Assembly (NCBI RefSeq): GCF_009741445.1 | Contig: NZ_CP046507.1 | Location: 3,224,001-3,288,000, forward strand | From: Mycobacterium avium subsp. avium | GTDB taxonomy: Bacteria > Actinomycetota > Actinomycetes > Mycobacteriales > Mycobacteriaceae | DNA length: 64,000 nt | Direction: 5' to 3' | Part shown: in pieces, positions 9,543 through 17,583 of the stretch | Layout: each line of letters begins with the position of its first letter | How positions within the stretch are numbered: the stretch's first letter is position 1 | Notes under the pieces: generated by a model | Seen by the model: only the letters and a program-made list of their open reading frames with translations | What the model was told of the DNA's origin: nothing | Database searches by the model: none | Translations under genes and position numbers: made by a program

Positions 9543-10687
9543 GCGGGACGCACCTTCGGGGTCAGAGCGATCAGGATGTCGAGGCCGGTGCGAACCGCTC
9601 CGGCCACCGGACCGGGGACCTTGTTCACCAGCCCCAGGGTCGGCCGTGCGATGGCGGGGGTGACCCGCCCGGCGAGCTGGCGGATGCGCCGCGCGTCGCC
9701 GCCCGCCCACCCGGGATCGGTGTCGGCGAGGTGGTGCGGATCGGCCAGCGCGTTGACCGGCCGGGGCCGCCGGTACGACCGGTCGTCCAGCGCCCGGGCG
9801 ATGGCGTCGTCAACGCCGAGCAGCCCGCCGGGCGGGTCGGGGACCCGCTGCCGCAGATCGCTGCCGGAGGCCACCATCGGGTGGTCCAGCGACTCGACCA
9901 GGTCGCCGGCCAGCCCCGGCGGCACCGGCAGCGCGACGCCGGTGACCAGTGACGCCAGCCCGGTGTCCACCCGACCCACCGGCAGCCCGGTATGCCACCG
10001 GCCGGACAGCCGCGCGTAGGTCTTGAGCAGCCGCCGGTAGGACGTGGTGTCGGGGCCGGAGATGTCGTAGGCGCCGGCGGGCACCAGGTCACGGTCGGCG
10101 GCGGCGAGCAGGTAGTGCAGCACGTCGCGGATGGAGATGGGGTCGATGGGGTTGTCCATCCAGCTCGGTATCGGCATGAGCGGGAAGCGATCTCCCACAT
10201 ACCGCATCATCTCGAACGACGTCGAGCCGGCGCCGATGATCATCGCCGCGCCCAGCCACACCAGCTCCGGGCCGTCCGGCACCGCGAGCGCCTCGGCCAC
10301 CTCGGCCCGGCTGGTCAGATGCTCGGACAGCACCTCCCCGGCGGGCACGAAGCCGCCCAGGTAGACGATGCGCCGCACCCCGGCGTCCTTGGCCGCGGCG
10401 GCGAGGTTGGCGGCCGCGGCCTTGTCGGCGTCGCGGAAACCGGGCTGGCCGATGGCGTGCACCAGGTAATACACCACCTCGACCGGGCCGCATCCTGCGA
10501 ACGCCGACCGCAGCGACGCCGGATCGGCCGCGTCGAGAGGCACCGGGGTGATCTCGTCGAACCAGCCGAAACGGTTGAGCCGCAACGGGTTTCGGGTCGC
10601 GGCCAAGACGTCGTGCCCACCCGCCAGCAGCGCCGTGACCAGCCGCGATCCCACGTAGCCGGTGGCGCCGGTGACCAGAACCCGCAT
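9539..10687 (-). CDS. NAD(P)-binding atypical SDR (NmrA/YbjT-like)
   Basis: A 382-residue atypical SDR starting MRVLVTGATGYVGSRLV, with the GATGYVG nucleotide loop at residues 7-13 and an extended C-terminal part. Such proteins act as NAD(P)H sensors or as reductases; no catalytic YxxxK is obvious. The start chosen is the ATG before the conserved Rossmann strand. The open frame continues upstream through a tandem repeat as low-complexity VGTPPPYA units, which I regard as non-coding. It overlaps the CPBP gene by 4 bp and is divergent from the type III PKS operon. Confidence 0.85.
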   Translation of the reverse strand: MRVLVTGATGYVGSRLVTALLAGGHDVLAATRNPLRLNRFGWFDEITPVPLDAADPASLRSAFAGCGPVEVVYYLVHAIGQPGFRDADKAAAANLAAAAKDAGVRRIVYLGGFVPAGEVLSEHLTSRAEVAEALAVPDGPELVWLGAAMIIGAGSTSFEMMRYVGDRFPLMPIPSWMDNPIDPISIRDVLHYLLAAADRDLVPAGAYDISGPDTTSYRRLLKTYARLSGRWHTGLPVGRVDTGLASLVTGVALPVPPGLAGDLVESLDHPMVASGSDLRQRVPDPPGGLLGVDDAIARALDDRSYRRPRPVNALADPHHLADTDPGWAGGDARRIRQLAGRVTPAIARPTLGLVNKVPGPVAGAVRTGLDILIALTPKVRPA

Positions 10688-10721
10688 AACCCCCGACCCT
10701 AGCCCAGCCCGGCGGCGGGCC

Positions 10722-10817
10722 GGAGTTCCCACCGCGTACGTGGGCGGAGTTCCCACCGCGTACGGAGGCGGGGTTCCCACCGCGTACGGAGGCGGGGTTC
10801 CCACCGCGTCCGTAACG
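10722..10817. repeat. Four tandem 24-bp repeats in a divergent promoter region
   Basis: Four head-to-tail units (10722-10745, 10746-10769, 10770-10793, 10794-10817). Each contains GTTCCCACCGCGT, and the first three add ACG, completing the palindrome CGTACG. The first three are almost identical and the fourth diverges at its 3' end. The repeats lie between the divergent NmrA-like gene and the type III PKS, so they could be regulator-binding iterons or a VNTR. Twenty-four is a multiple of three, so both strands stay open across them. Confidence 0.9.
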
Positions 10818-10859
10818 TCAGGGCGATTTTCGGGTCGAATTCCCGCCGTGGCGTTACGG
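10810..10859. promoter_or_regulatory. Inverted repeat CCGTAACG...CGTTACGG
   Basis: An exact 8-bp inverted repeat (10810-10817 and 10852-10859) separated by 34 bp, beginning in the last 24-bp unit and 60-110 bp upstream of the PKS start. A degenerate further copy of the repeat core (GAATTCCCGCCGTGGCGT) lies between the arms. It may be an operator pair for the polyketide operon. Confidence 0.4.
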
Positions 10860-10972
10860 GCGCGGCGAGGCGAGGCGCGTTTGAACCATCGGCGCGGCCC
10901 CGTCGTCACCGGTACATGGATCAAAGGGGGAGCCGCGATTTCGTCGGCACGAGCACAGTTTCAGGGGACATC

Positions 10973-12022
10973 GTGGGGGAAAGTCCGTCGATCACCGGTG
11001 TTGCGGTCAAGTTTCCGCCCAACCGCTACACGCAGAGCGAAGCCATCCGGGCGCTGACCGACATTGCCGGCCCGGAGTTTCGGCGTTTCGCGCGCAGCAG
11101 CGGAGTCGAGTTCCGCAACACCGCGTTGCGGCTGCCGCGCTACCGCGAGTTGAGCGGCTTCAGCGAGGCCAACGACGCCTACCTCGAGGTCGCGCTCGAC
11201 CTCGGCGAGCAGGCGCTGGTGGCGGCGCTGGACCGGGCCAAGGTCAAGCCGTCGGAGGTCGACATCGTCTTCTCGACGACGGTCACCGGGCTGGCCGTAC
11301 CGACGTTGGAGGCGCGGCTGGCCACGCGGGTGGGGCTGCGGCCGGATGTCAAGCGCGTCCCGCTGTTCGGCCTGGGCTGCGTGGCCGGTGCGGCCGGAGT
11401 GGCGCGCATGCACGACTACCTGCGCGCGTTCCCCGACCAGACGGCCGCGCTGCTGGCGGTCGAACTGTGCTCGCTGACCATCCAGCGGCACGACACCTCG
11501 ATCGCCAACCTGGTCGCCACCAGCCTTTTCGGCGACGGTGCGGCCGCGGTGATCACCGAGGGCGCCCGTCGGGCCGGCGCCGAACACACCGGCCCGCGCA
11601 TCCTGGCGACCCGCAGCCGGATCTATCCCGACACCGAGGAAGTCATGGGCTGGAAGATCGGCGGCGACGGGTTCCGGATCGTGTTGTCCGCCGACGTCGC
11701 CAACATCGCCGAGAAGTACCTGGGCGAGGACGTCCGTGACTTCCTCGCCGACCACGGGTTGGCGCCTCGCGACGTGACGACGTGGGTGTGCCACCCGGGC
11801 GGGCCCCGGGTGATCGAGGCCGTCGAGAGCGTCTTGGACCTGCCCGCCGACGCACTCGACCACACACGAAACTCGTTGCGCGAGAACGGGAATCTTTCCT
11901 CGGTATCAGTGCTGGACGTGCTCGCGGCCAACCTGGCCGATCCGCCGGCCCCCGGCTCGATCGGCCTGATGATCGCGATGGGCCCGGCGTTCTGCTCCGA
12001 GCTGGTGCTGCTGGCCTTCTAG
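10973..12022 (+). CDS. Type III polyketide synthase (SrsA/alkylresorcinol-type)
   Basis: A 349-residue chalcone synthase-fold enzyme; type III PKSs extend an acyl-CoA starter with malonyl units and cyclise the product. The Cys-His-Asn triad is clear: Cys136 in FGLGCVAGAAG, His274 in CHPGGP and Asn307 in ENGNLSS. The GTG at 10973 has AGGGGA upstream; an ATG at 10916 is an alternative without a ribosome site. It is followed closely by an ICMT-like methyltransferase and an FAD monooxygenase, the gene order of the Streptomyces griseus srsABC phenolic-lipid operon. The product is inferred to be a long-chain resorcinol, pyrone or quinone. Confidence 0.92.
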   Translation: MGESPSITGVAVKFPPNRYTQSEAIRALTDIAGPEFRRFARSSGVEFRNTALRLPRYRELSGFSEANDAYLEVALDLGEQALVAALDRAKVKPSEVDIVFSTTVTGLAVPTLEARLATRVGLRPDVKRVPLFGLGCVAGAAGVARMHDYLRAFPDQTAALLAVELCSLTIQRHDTSIANLVATSLFGDGAAAVITEGARRAGAEHTGPRILATRSRIYPDTEEVMGWKIGGDGFRIVLSADVANIAEKYLGEDVRDFLADHGLAPRDVTTWVCHPGGPRVIEAVESVLDLPADALDHTRNSLRENGNLSSVSVLDVLAANLADPPAPGSIGLMIAMGPAFCSELVLLAF

Positions 12023-12042
12023 GACTGGTAAAGACTGTAGCC

Positions 12043-12543
12043 ATGTATTACCTGCTGGTGCTGACGGTCGGGCTGGAGCGGGTCGCCGAGCTGCTGGTGT
12101 CCACCCGGAACGCGCGCTGGTCGTTTACCCAGGGCGGCAAGGAGTTTGGCCGCTCCCACTACCCGGTAATGGTGTTCATCCACACCGCGCTGCTGGCCGG
12201 CTGCCTGGTGGAACCGTGGGCGCTGCACCGGCCGTTCCTCGGCTGGCTGGGCTGGCCGATGCTGGCGGTGGTGGCGGCCAGCCAGGGGCTGCGCTGGTGG
12301 TGCATCACCACCCTGGGCCGACGGTGGAACACCAGGGTCATCGTGCTGCCGCAGGCCCCGCTGGTGCGCGACGGCCCCTACCGTTGGCTGCACCATCCGA
12401 ACTATGTTGCAGTGGTGGCCGAAGGGTTGGCGTTGCCGTTGGTACACACGGCGTGGCTCACCGCGGCGGTGTTCACGCTGGCCAACGCCGCGCTGCTGAG
12501 AGTGCGTCTGCGGGTGGAGAATTCGGCCTTGGGTTACACGTGA
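12043..12543 (+). CDS. ICMT-like membrane methyltransferase (SrsB/Rv1139c-like)
   Basis: A 166-residue integral membrane protein of the isoprenylcysteine carboxyl methyltransferase family with about four helices. The C-terminal cofactor-binding signature is GPYRWLHHPNYVAVVAEG followed by LRVRLRVENSALG. In srsABC-type operons this class methylates the phenolic hydroxyl of the type III PKS product. It starts 20 bp after the PKS stop and is followed about 50 bp later by the FAD enzyme. Same length as Rv1139c. Confidence 0.9.
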   Translation: MYYLLVLTVGLERVAELLVSTRNARWSFTQGGKEFGRSHYPVMVFIHTALLAGCLVEPWALHRPFLGWLGWPMLAVVAASQGLRWWCITTLGRRWNTRVIVLPQAPLVRDGPYRWLHHPNYVAVVAEGLALPLVHTAWLTAAVFTLANAALLRVRLRVENSALGYT

Positions 12544-12592
12544 ACGACCGCGCCGGCGACGATGCGAAGCGATGCGAGGAGGAGCGGCGCTG

Positions 12593-13606
12593 ATGGCCTA
12601 CGACGCGGACCTGTTGGTCGTCGGCGGCGGTCCGGGCGGGTTGGCCACGGCGTTACACGCTCGCCGCCTTGGGCTTTCGGTGATCGTGGCCGAGCCGCGC
12701 GAGGCGCCCATCGACAAGGCGTGCGGCGAGGGCCTGATGCCGGGCGGGCTGGCCGCGCTGACCGCGCTGGGTGTGGACCCGGCCGGCATGCCGTTCCAGG
12801 GCATCGCCTACCTGAGCGAGCACCGGCGGGCCCAGGCCCGGTTTCGTGACGGGCCCGGCCGCGGAGTGCGTCGCACCACGTTGCACGCCGCACTGGCCGC
12901 GCGCGCCAAAGAGCAAGACACCGAATGGATCCGGGCGCGGGTGAGCAGCGTCGCGCAGGATGCGCACGGCGTGTCGGCCGCCGGTGTGCGCGCGAGGTGG
13001 TTGGTGGCGGCCGACGGGCTGCACTCGACCGTGCGGCGCGCCGTCGGCATCGCGGCGACGGCGGGGACGCCGCGGCGCTACGGCGTGCGCTGGCACTACC
13101 GGGTGCCGGCGTGGTCGGAATTCGTCGAGGTGCACTGGTCGCGCTGGGGTGAGGCGTATGTGACGCCGGTCGAACCGGACCTGGTCGGCGTGGCGATACT
13201 CTCGCGCGGACGTCCCGACCTGGGCTGGTTCCCGGGGCTGGCCGCGCGACTGCGCGCCGCCGATCGTGGCCGGCCGCGTGGCTGCGGCCCGTTGCGGCAG
13301 GTGGTTTCCCGCCGCGTCGCCGGGCGCGTCCTGCTGGTCGGCGACGCGGCCGGCTATGAGGATGCGCTGACCGGCGAGGGCATCAGCCTGGCGGTCAAGC
13401 AGGCCGCCGCGGCGGTCCGGGCCATCGTCGACGAGAGGCCGGCGTCATATGAAGCCGCGTGGCACCGGATCACCCACGACTATCGGCTACTCACCCGCGC
13501 GCTGGTGCTGGCCAGCACGCCGCGGGCGGTGCGGCGCGCCATCGTGCCGGCCGGCGCGCTGTTGCCCGGCGCGTTCCGCGCCGGGGTGAACATCCTGGCC
13601 CGCTAG
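12593..13606 (+). CDS. FAD-dependent monooxygenase/geranylgeranyl reductase-like (SrsC/Rv1138c-like)
   Basis: A 337-residue flavoprotein. VVGGGPGGLATALHA (FAD dinucleotide fold, glycines at 11-16), KACGEGLMPGG, WLVAADGLHSTVRRAVG and VLLVGDAAGYEDALTGEG are all present, the set shared by aromatic hydroxylases and geranylgeranyl reductases. Start chosen at the ATG 8 nt after GAGGAGGAG. Third gene of the PKS-methyltransferase-flavoprotein operon, where it would hydroxylate the phenolic ring towards a quinone. Equivalent to Rv1138c. Confidence 0.9.
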   Translation: MAYDADLLVVGGGPGGLATALHARRLGLSVIVAEPREAPIDKACGEGLMPGGLAALTALGVDPAGMPFQGIAYLSEHRRAQARFRDGPGRGVRRTTLHAALAARAKEQDTEWIRARVSSVAQDAHGVSAAGVRARWLVAADGLHSTVRRAVGIAATAGTPRRYGVRWHYRVPAWSEFVEVHWSRWGEAYVTPVEPDLVGVAILSRGRPDLGWFPGLAARLRAADRGRPRGCGPLRQVVSRRVAGRVLLVGDAAGYEDALTGEGISLAVKQAAAAVRAIVDERPASYEAAWHRITHDYRLLTRALVLASTPRAVRRAIVPAGALLPGAFRAGVNILAR

Positions 13607-13615
13607 GGCGTGGGT

Positions 13616-14407
13616 TCAGCGCGCCTGCCAGACCGGCTCCCGCTTCTCGGCGAACGCCCGCGGGCCCTCCTTGGCGTCCTCCGACTTGAGCAGGGCCCGC
13701 ATCTCGCGCATGGTGCGGTCCCAGCCGGGTTCGTCGCCGACCACCATGCCGTCGTCGACGCCGTAGGCGATCCGCTTGCTGGCCTGCACCGACAGCGGGG
13801 CGTTCACGGTGATCGCCGAGGCCAGCGCCAGCGCGGCGTCCAGCACCGAGCCGGCCTCGACCACCTCGTTGATCAGGCCCCAGTCGCGGGCGGCGGCCGC
13901 GGACAGCGGCTCGCCGGTCAGCAGCAGCCGCATCGCCACCTTGCGGGGCAGCTGCTCGACGATCCGGAACACCCCACCGGCGGCGGCGATCAGGCCGCGC
14001 TTGACCTCCGGCAGCCCGAACTGGGCCCGCTCGTCGGCCACCACCAGGTCGCTGGCCAGCGCCAGCTCGGTGCCCCCGCCCAGGGCGGTGCCGTTGACCG
14101 CCGCGATGGTGGGCTTGTCGATGAAGTGACGCACGTAGCCGGCGAAGCCCCATTCGGGATGGTCGGGGTGATACAGGTTCTCCCGCCGCGCGATGGCCTT
14201 GAGGTCGGCCCCGGCGCAGAACGACTTGTCGCCCGCGCCGGTGAGCACCACCGCCCGCACCTCGGGGTCGTGTTGCGCCTCTTCGAGCGCATCCCCGACG
14301 CCGATGCTGACCGCGGCGTTGACCGCGTTGCGGGCTTCCGGCCGGTTGATGGTTATCACCATCACGTTGCCCCGGCGTTCGGCCAGGGCCCCCGGCGCGT
14401 CGGTCAC
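13616..14407 (-). CDS. Enoyl-CoA hydratase/isomerase
   Basis: A 263-residue crotonase. GDKSFCAGADLKAI and TIAAVNGTALGGGTELALASD give the two oxyanion-hole regions and FGLPEVKRGLIAAAGG the catalytic Glu segment (LPEV). The GTG start overlaps the TGA of the upstream thiolase (GTGA), so the two are translationally coupled and probably perform consecutive beta-oxidation steps. The 3' end lies 9 bp from the convergent FAD monooxygenase stop. Confidence 0.9.
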   Translation of the reverse strand: MTDAPGALAERRGNVMVITINRPEARNAVNAAVSIGVGDALEEAQHDPEVRAVVLTGAGDKSFCAGADLKAIARRENLYHPDHPEWGFAGYVRHFIDKPTIAAVNGTALGGGTELALASDLVVADERAQFGLPEVKRGLIAAAGGVFRIVEQLPRKVAMRLLLTGEPLSAAAARDWGLINEVVEAGSVLDAALALASAITVNAPLSVQASKRIAYGVDDGMVVGDEPGWDRTMREMRALLKSEDAKEGPRAFAEKREPVWQAR

Positions 14408-15552
14408 AACAGTTCCACGATGGTGGCGTTGGCCTGCCCGCCGCCCTCGCACATGGTCTGCAGGCCGTAGCGAATTCCCTTGTCCCGCATGTGATACAGC
14501 AGCGTGGTCATGATCCGGGCGCCCGAGCCGCCGAGCGGGTGGCCCAACGCGATCGCCCCGCCGTTGGGGTTGAGCTTCTTCTCGTCGGCGCCGATGTCCT
14601 TGAGCCACGCCATCGGGACCGGAGCGAAGGCCTCGTTGACCTCGTAGACGCCGATGTCGTCGATGGACAGGCCGGACTTCTTGAGCACCTTCTGCGTCGC
14701 CGGGATGGGCGCGGTCAGCATGATCACCGGGTCGGCCCCGGCCAGCGTCGCGGTGTGCACCTTCGCGATTGGCTTGAGCCCCAACTCCTTTGCCTTCTCC
14801 GCGGACATGAAGAGGATGGCCGCCGAACCGTCGGAGATCTGCGAGGAGTTGCCGGCGTGAATCACGCCGTCCTCCTTGAACGCCGGCTTCAGCGAGGCCA
14901 TCTTCTCCATCGGGGTGCCGCGCCGGATGCCCTCGTCCTTCAAGACGACATTGCCGTCCTGGTCCTTGATGCCCACGATCTGGTCGTCGAATGCGCCGGA
15001 ATCCTGTGCGGCCGCGGCCTTTTCGTGCGACGCCAGGGAGAATTCGTCGAGCGCGGTGCGGTCGAAGCCCCACTTCTCGGCGATCATCTCCGCACCGATG
15101 CCCTGGTTCGGGATCTGGCCCTGGTAGCGGTCCAGGAAGGCCTGGGGGTAGGGCCGCCCGCCGTTGGCCAGCGACGCGCCCATCGGGGTGCGCGACATCG
15201 ACTCGACGCCGCCGGCGACGACGACGTCGTAGTGCCCGGCGATCACGCCCGCCGCCGCGAAGTGGATGGACTGCTGGCTCGACCCGCACTGCCGGTCGAC
15301 GGTCACGCCCGGCACGGTCTCGGGCCAGCCGGCGGTCAGCAGCGCGTTGCGGCCGATGTCGAGGGCCTGTTCGCCGGCCTGCATGACGCAGCCCCAGATG
15401 ACGTCGTCGACGATGCCCGGGTCGACGCCGGCCTTGTCGACCAGGCCGTTGAGCACCTGCGCGGAAAGCTCGGCCGGATGCACCCCCGACAACCCGCCGT
15501 TGCGCTTGCCGATCGGTGAGCGCACTGCCTCGACGATGACGGCTTCAGCCAT
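14404..15552 (-). CDS. Acetyl-CoA acetyltransferase (thiolase)
   Basis: A 382-residue thiolase starting MAEAVIVEAVRSPIGKRNGG. The acyl-accepting Cys is in VDRQCGSSQQ (about residue 90), His in ALGHPLGGSGAR and the second Cys in MCEGGGQANATI. It cleaves 3-ketoacyl-CoA; the substrate range is not evident, but biosynthetic-type and steroid/long-chain thiolases share this pattern. An AAGGAG ribosome site precedes the ATG. It heads an operon with the enoyl-CoA hydratase, and a CCAA-GGGG-TTGG palindrome lies about 60 bp upstream. Confidence 0.93.
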   Translation of the reverse strand: MAEAVIVEAVRSPIGKRNGGLSGVHPAELSAQVLNGLVDKAGVDPGIVDDVIWGCVMQAGEQALDIGRNALLTAGWPETVPGVTVDRQCGSSQQSIHFAAAGVIAGHYDVVVAGGVESMSRTPMGASLANGGRPYPQAFLDRYQGQIPNQGIGAEMIAEKWGFDRTALDEFSLASHEKAAAAQDSGAFDDQIVGIKDQDGNVVLKDEGIRRGTPMEKMASLKPAFKEDGVIHAGNSSQISDGSAAILFMSAEKAKELGLKPIAKVHTATLAGADPVIMLTAPIPATQKVLKKSGLSIDDIGVYEVNEAFAPVPMAWLKDIGADEKKLNPNGGAIALGHPLGGSGARIMTTLLYHMRDKGIRYGLQTMCEGGGQANATIVELL

Positions 15553-15611
15553 GGTCTTGTCTCCTTTGACACGTGGACTTCGAGAAGAGTGAGTCTTGCC
15601 TCGATTGTCAA

Positions 15612-15623
15612 CCAAGGGGTTGG
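15612..15623. promoter_or_regulatory. CCAA-N4-TTGG site upstream of the thiolase operon
   Basis: AACCAAGGGGTTGG, with the same AACCAA half-site and 4-bp spacer as the elements upstream of the binding-protein, VWA and tandem-TetR genes. It is centred about 65 bp upstream of the thiolase ATG, a reasonable operator position. Confidence 0.5.
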
Positions 15624-16008
15624 CAGGTCGGAGGGCGGGGTGGCTCGGGGCCGGCGGCATGGCCACATCGGCCACATGCGTACCAGCGGGTGACCATGAC
15701 ACCCCGCGCGAATCCGCCAGCGCATGTGCTGGCGCATTCGGCCGGGGACGCATGGACCACTCACCCGATCGGCGGAACCGCCCGACGCGCGGCGGCGGGC
15801 CGACGTGTCGCCGTCGAACAAAAATTAGGTCACGTCGGACGGCGACGGCGTCACCGGCGGCGACCGGACATGCGCCCGCGCAGCACGCCCAGGCCCGGCC
15901 CGTTGAGCAGGCGCGGCCCGGCCGCCAACGGCCGTCAGCCCCAAGCCCGGCGCGCATCGTCGAAGGCGTTGCGTGGCAGCCCTTTACGTGGCACCAGGCA
16001 TCGGACTA
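15624..16008. other. Non-coding stretch between thiolase promoter and ALDH gene, with hairpin at 15710-15739
   Basis: No convincing gene on either strand. The one clear structure is an imperfect hairpin at 15710-15739: arms GAATCCGCCAGC and GCTGGCGCATTC around loop GCATGT, with two unpaired positions inside. It lies downstream of the aldehyde dehydrogenase stop on that gene's strand, so it may terminate the five-gene P450 operon. The rest is GC-rich sequence without recognisable features. Confidence 0.5.
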
Positions 16009-17502
16009 CTAGCCGGCCGGATAGGCGACCGACTTGATCTCGGTGTACTGGTCGAATCCGGCCACACCGTTCTGGCGCCCGACCCCGCTGTACTTGTAGC
16101 CACCGAACGGGGTGTCGGCGCCGTAGGGCGCGCCGCCGTTGACGCCCATGAAGCCGGCCCGAATCCGGCGCGCCACCGAAAGCGAGCGCTCCAGCGAACC
16201 CGACATCACGTTGCCGGCCAGGCCGTACCTGCTGTCGTTGGCGATCCGGATGGCGTCCTCCTCGTCGTCGAACGGGATGACGCACAACACCGGTCCGAAG
16301 ATCTCCTCCTGGGCGATCGTCATCGAGTTGTCGACGTCGGTGAAAAGCGTTGGCCGCACGTAGTATCCCTTGTCGAAACCGGTGGGCGCGTCGGGTCCGC
16401 CGACCAGCGCGGTGGCGCCCTCTTCGACCCCCTTGCGGATGTAGCCCATCACGCGGTCGCGCTGCACCTGCGAAATGACCGGGCCGCACAGCGTTCCCGG
16501 GTCCTGCGGGTCGCCGCAGGTGACGTTCTCGTAGATGCCCTTGAGGATCGCCACCCCCTCGTCGTAGCGGGACCGCGGCAGCAGCATCCGGGTGGGGTTG
16601 GCGCAGCCCTGCCCGGCGTGCATACACGGCGCGATGCCGATCGCGCACGCCATCCCGAAGTCGGCGTCCTCCAGGACGATGGTGGCCGACTTGCCGCCCA
16701 GCTCCAGGAACAGCCGCTTCATGGTCGCCGCGCCCTTTTCCATGATCCGCTGCCCGACCACCGTCGACCCGGTGAACGAGATCAGATCGACCTTGGGCGA
16801 GAGCGTGAGCTCTTCTCCCACAAAGTGATCCGACGCGGTGACGACGTTGACGACGCCCGCCGGGATGTCGGTCTTCTCGGCGATCAACCGGCCGAGCCTT
16901 GTCGCGTTGAACGGGGTGTTCGGCGCCGGCTTGAGCACCACGGTGTTGCCGGTGCCCAGCGCCTGGCCGAGCTTGTTGAGGGTGACCTCGAACGGGAAGT
17001 TCCACGGCACGATGGCGCCGACCACGCCTACCGGCTCGCGCCAGACCTTGCGGGTGGTCAGCGTGCCGGTCAGGCTGATCACCTTGTCGCCCAGGTCGGT
17101 CTCCCAGGCGTACTCGTCGATCAATCGCGCGGGATATTTGAGCCCGTCTTCCAGCGGGGCGTCCAGCTGGGGCCCGAACGTGATGGCCCGCGGCGAACCC
17201 ACCTCGAGGATGAGCTCCTCGCGCAGCTCCTCCTTCTCCGACTCGATCGCCTCGTGCAGCTGCAGCAGGCAGCGCTTCCGCAGCTCCCGGTTGGTCGACC
17301 AGTCCGTCTCGTCGAAGGCCCGCCGGGCGGCGTCGATGGCCCGGTGCATGTCCTCCTTCGAGGCGTCGGCGACCTCGCCGAGCGGCTCCTCGGTGGCGGG
17401 GTTGATGTTGGTGAAGGTGCCGGCCTGCCCGTCGACGAGCTTGCCGTCGATCATCATCTTCGGCTCGAAGCGGACCTTTACAGCCTCAGTCATATCTGTC
17501 AC
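16009..17502 (-). CDS. Aldehyde dehydrogenase family protein
   Basis: A 497-residue NAD(P)-dependent aldehyde dehydrogenase. FTGSTVVGQRIM is the cofactor loop, LELGGKSATIVLEDAD carries the general-base Glu, the nucleophilic Cys is in HAGQGCANPTR, and GPVLCVIPFDDEEDAI is the usual C-terminal motif. It oxidises an aldehyde to the acid; next to a P450 and an SDR it could complete terminal oxidation of a side chain (alcohol, aldehyde, acid). It is last in the leftward operon, 81 bp after the P450 gene. Confidence 0.92.
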   Translation of the reverse strand: MTDMTEAVKVRFEPKMMIDGKLVDGQAGTFTNINPATEEPLGEVADASKEDMHRAIDAARRAFDETDWSTNRELRKRCLLQLHEAIESEKEELREELILEVGSPRAITFGPQLDAPLEDGLKYPARLIDEYAWETDLGDKVISLTGTLTTRKVWREPVGVVGAIVPWNFPFEVTLNKLGQALGTGNTVVLKPAPNTPFNATRLGRLIAEKTDIPAGVVNVVTASDHFVGEELTLSPKVDLISFTGSTVVGQRIMEKGAATMKRLFLELGGKSATIVLEDADFGMACAIGIAPCMHAGQGCANPTRMLLPRSRYDEGVAILKGIYENVTCGDPQDPGTLCGPVISQVQRDRVMGYIRKGVEEGATALVGGPDAPTGFDKGYYVRPTLFTDVDNSMTIAQEEIFGPVLCVIPFDDEEDAIRIANDSRYGLAGNVMSGSLERSLSVARRIRAGFMGVNGGAPYGADTPFGGYKYSGVGRQNGVAGFDQYTEIKSVAYPAG

Positions 17503-17583
17503 TCTCTTCTGGGTCGCGGAGGGGCTACGGAGAGCCTTACCGGAAACTAGCCGATTGGCAAGCTGCGGCCGCCGCCGGGCTGG

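Noticed and set aside
10722..10817. CRISPR-like array
   Set aside because: Units are directly adjacent with no unique spacers and no cas genes nearby.
15596..16012. 138-codon plus-strand frame in the thiolase-ALDH gap
   Set aside because: Arg/Ala-rich composition without motif or ribosome site; open frames of this size are common in such GC-rich DNA.
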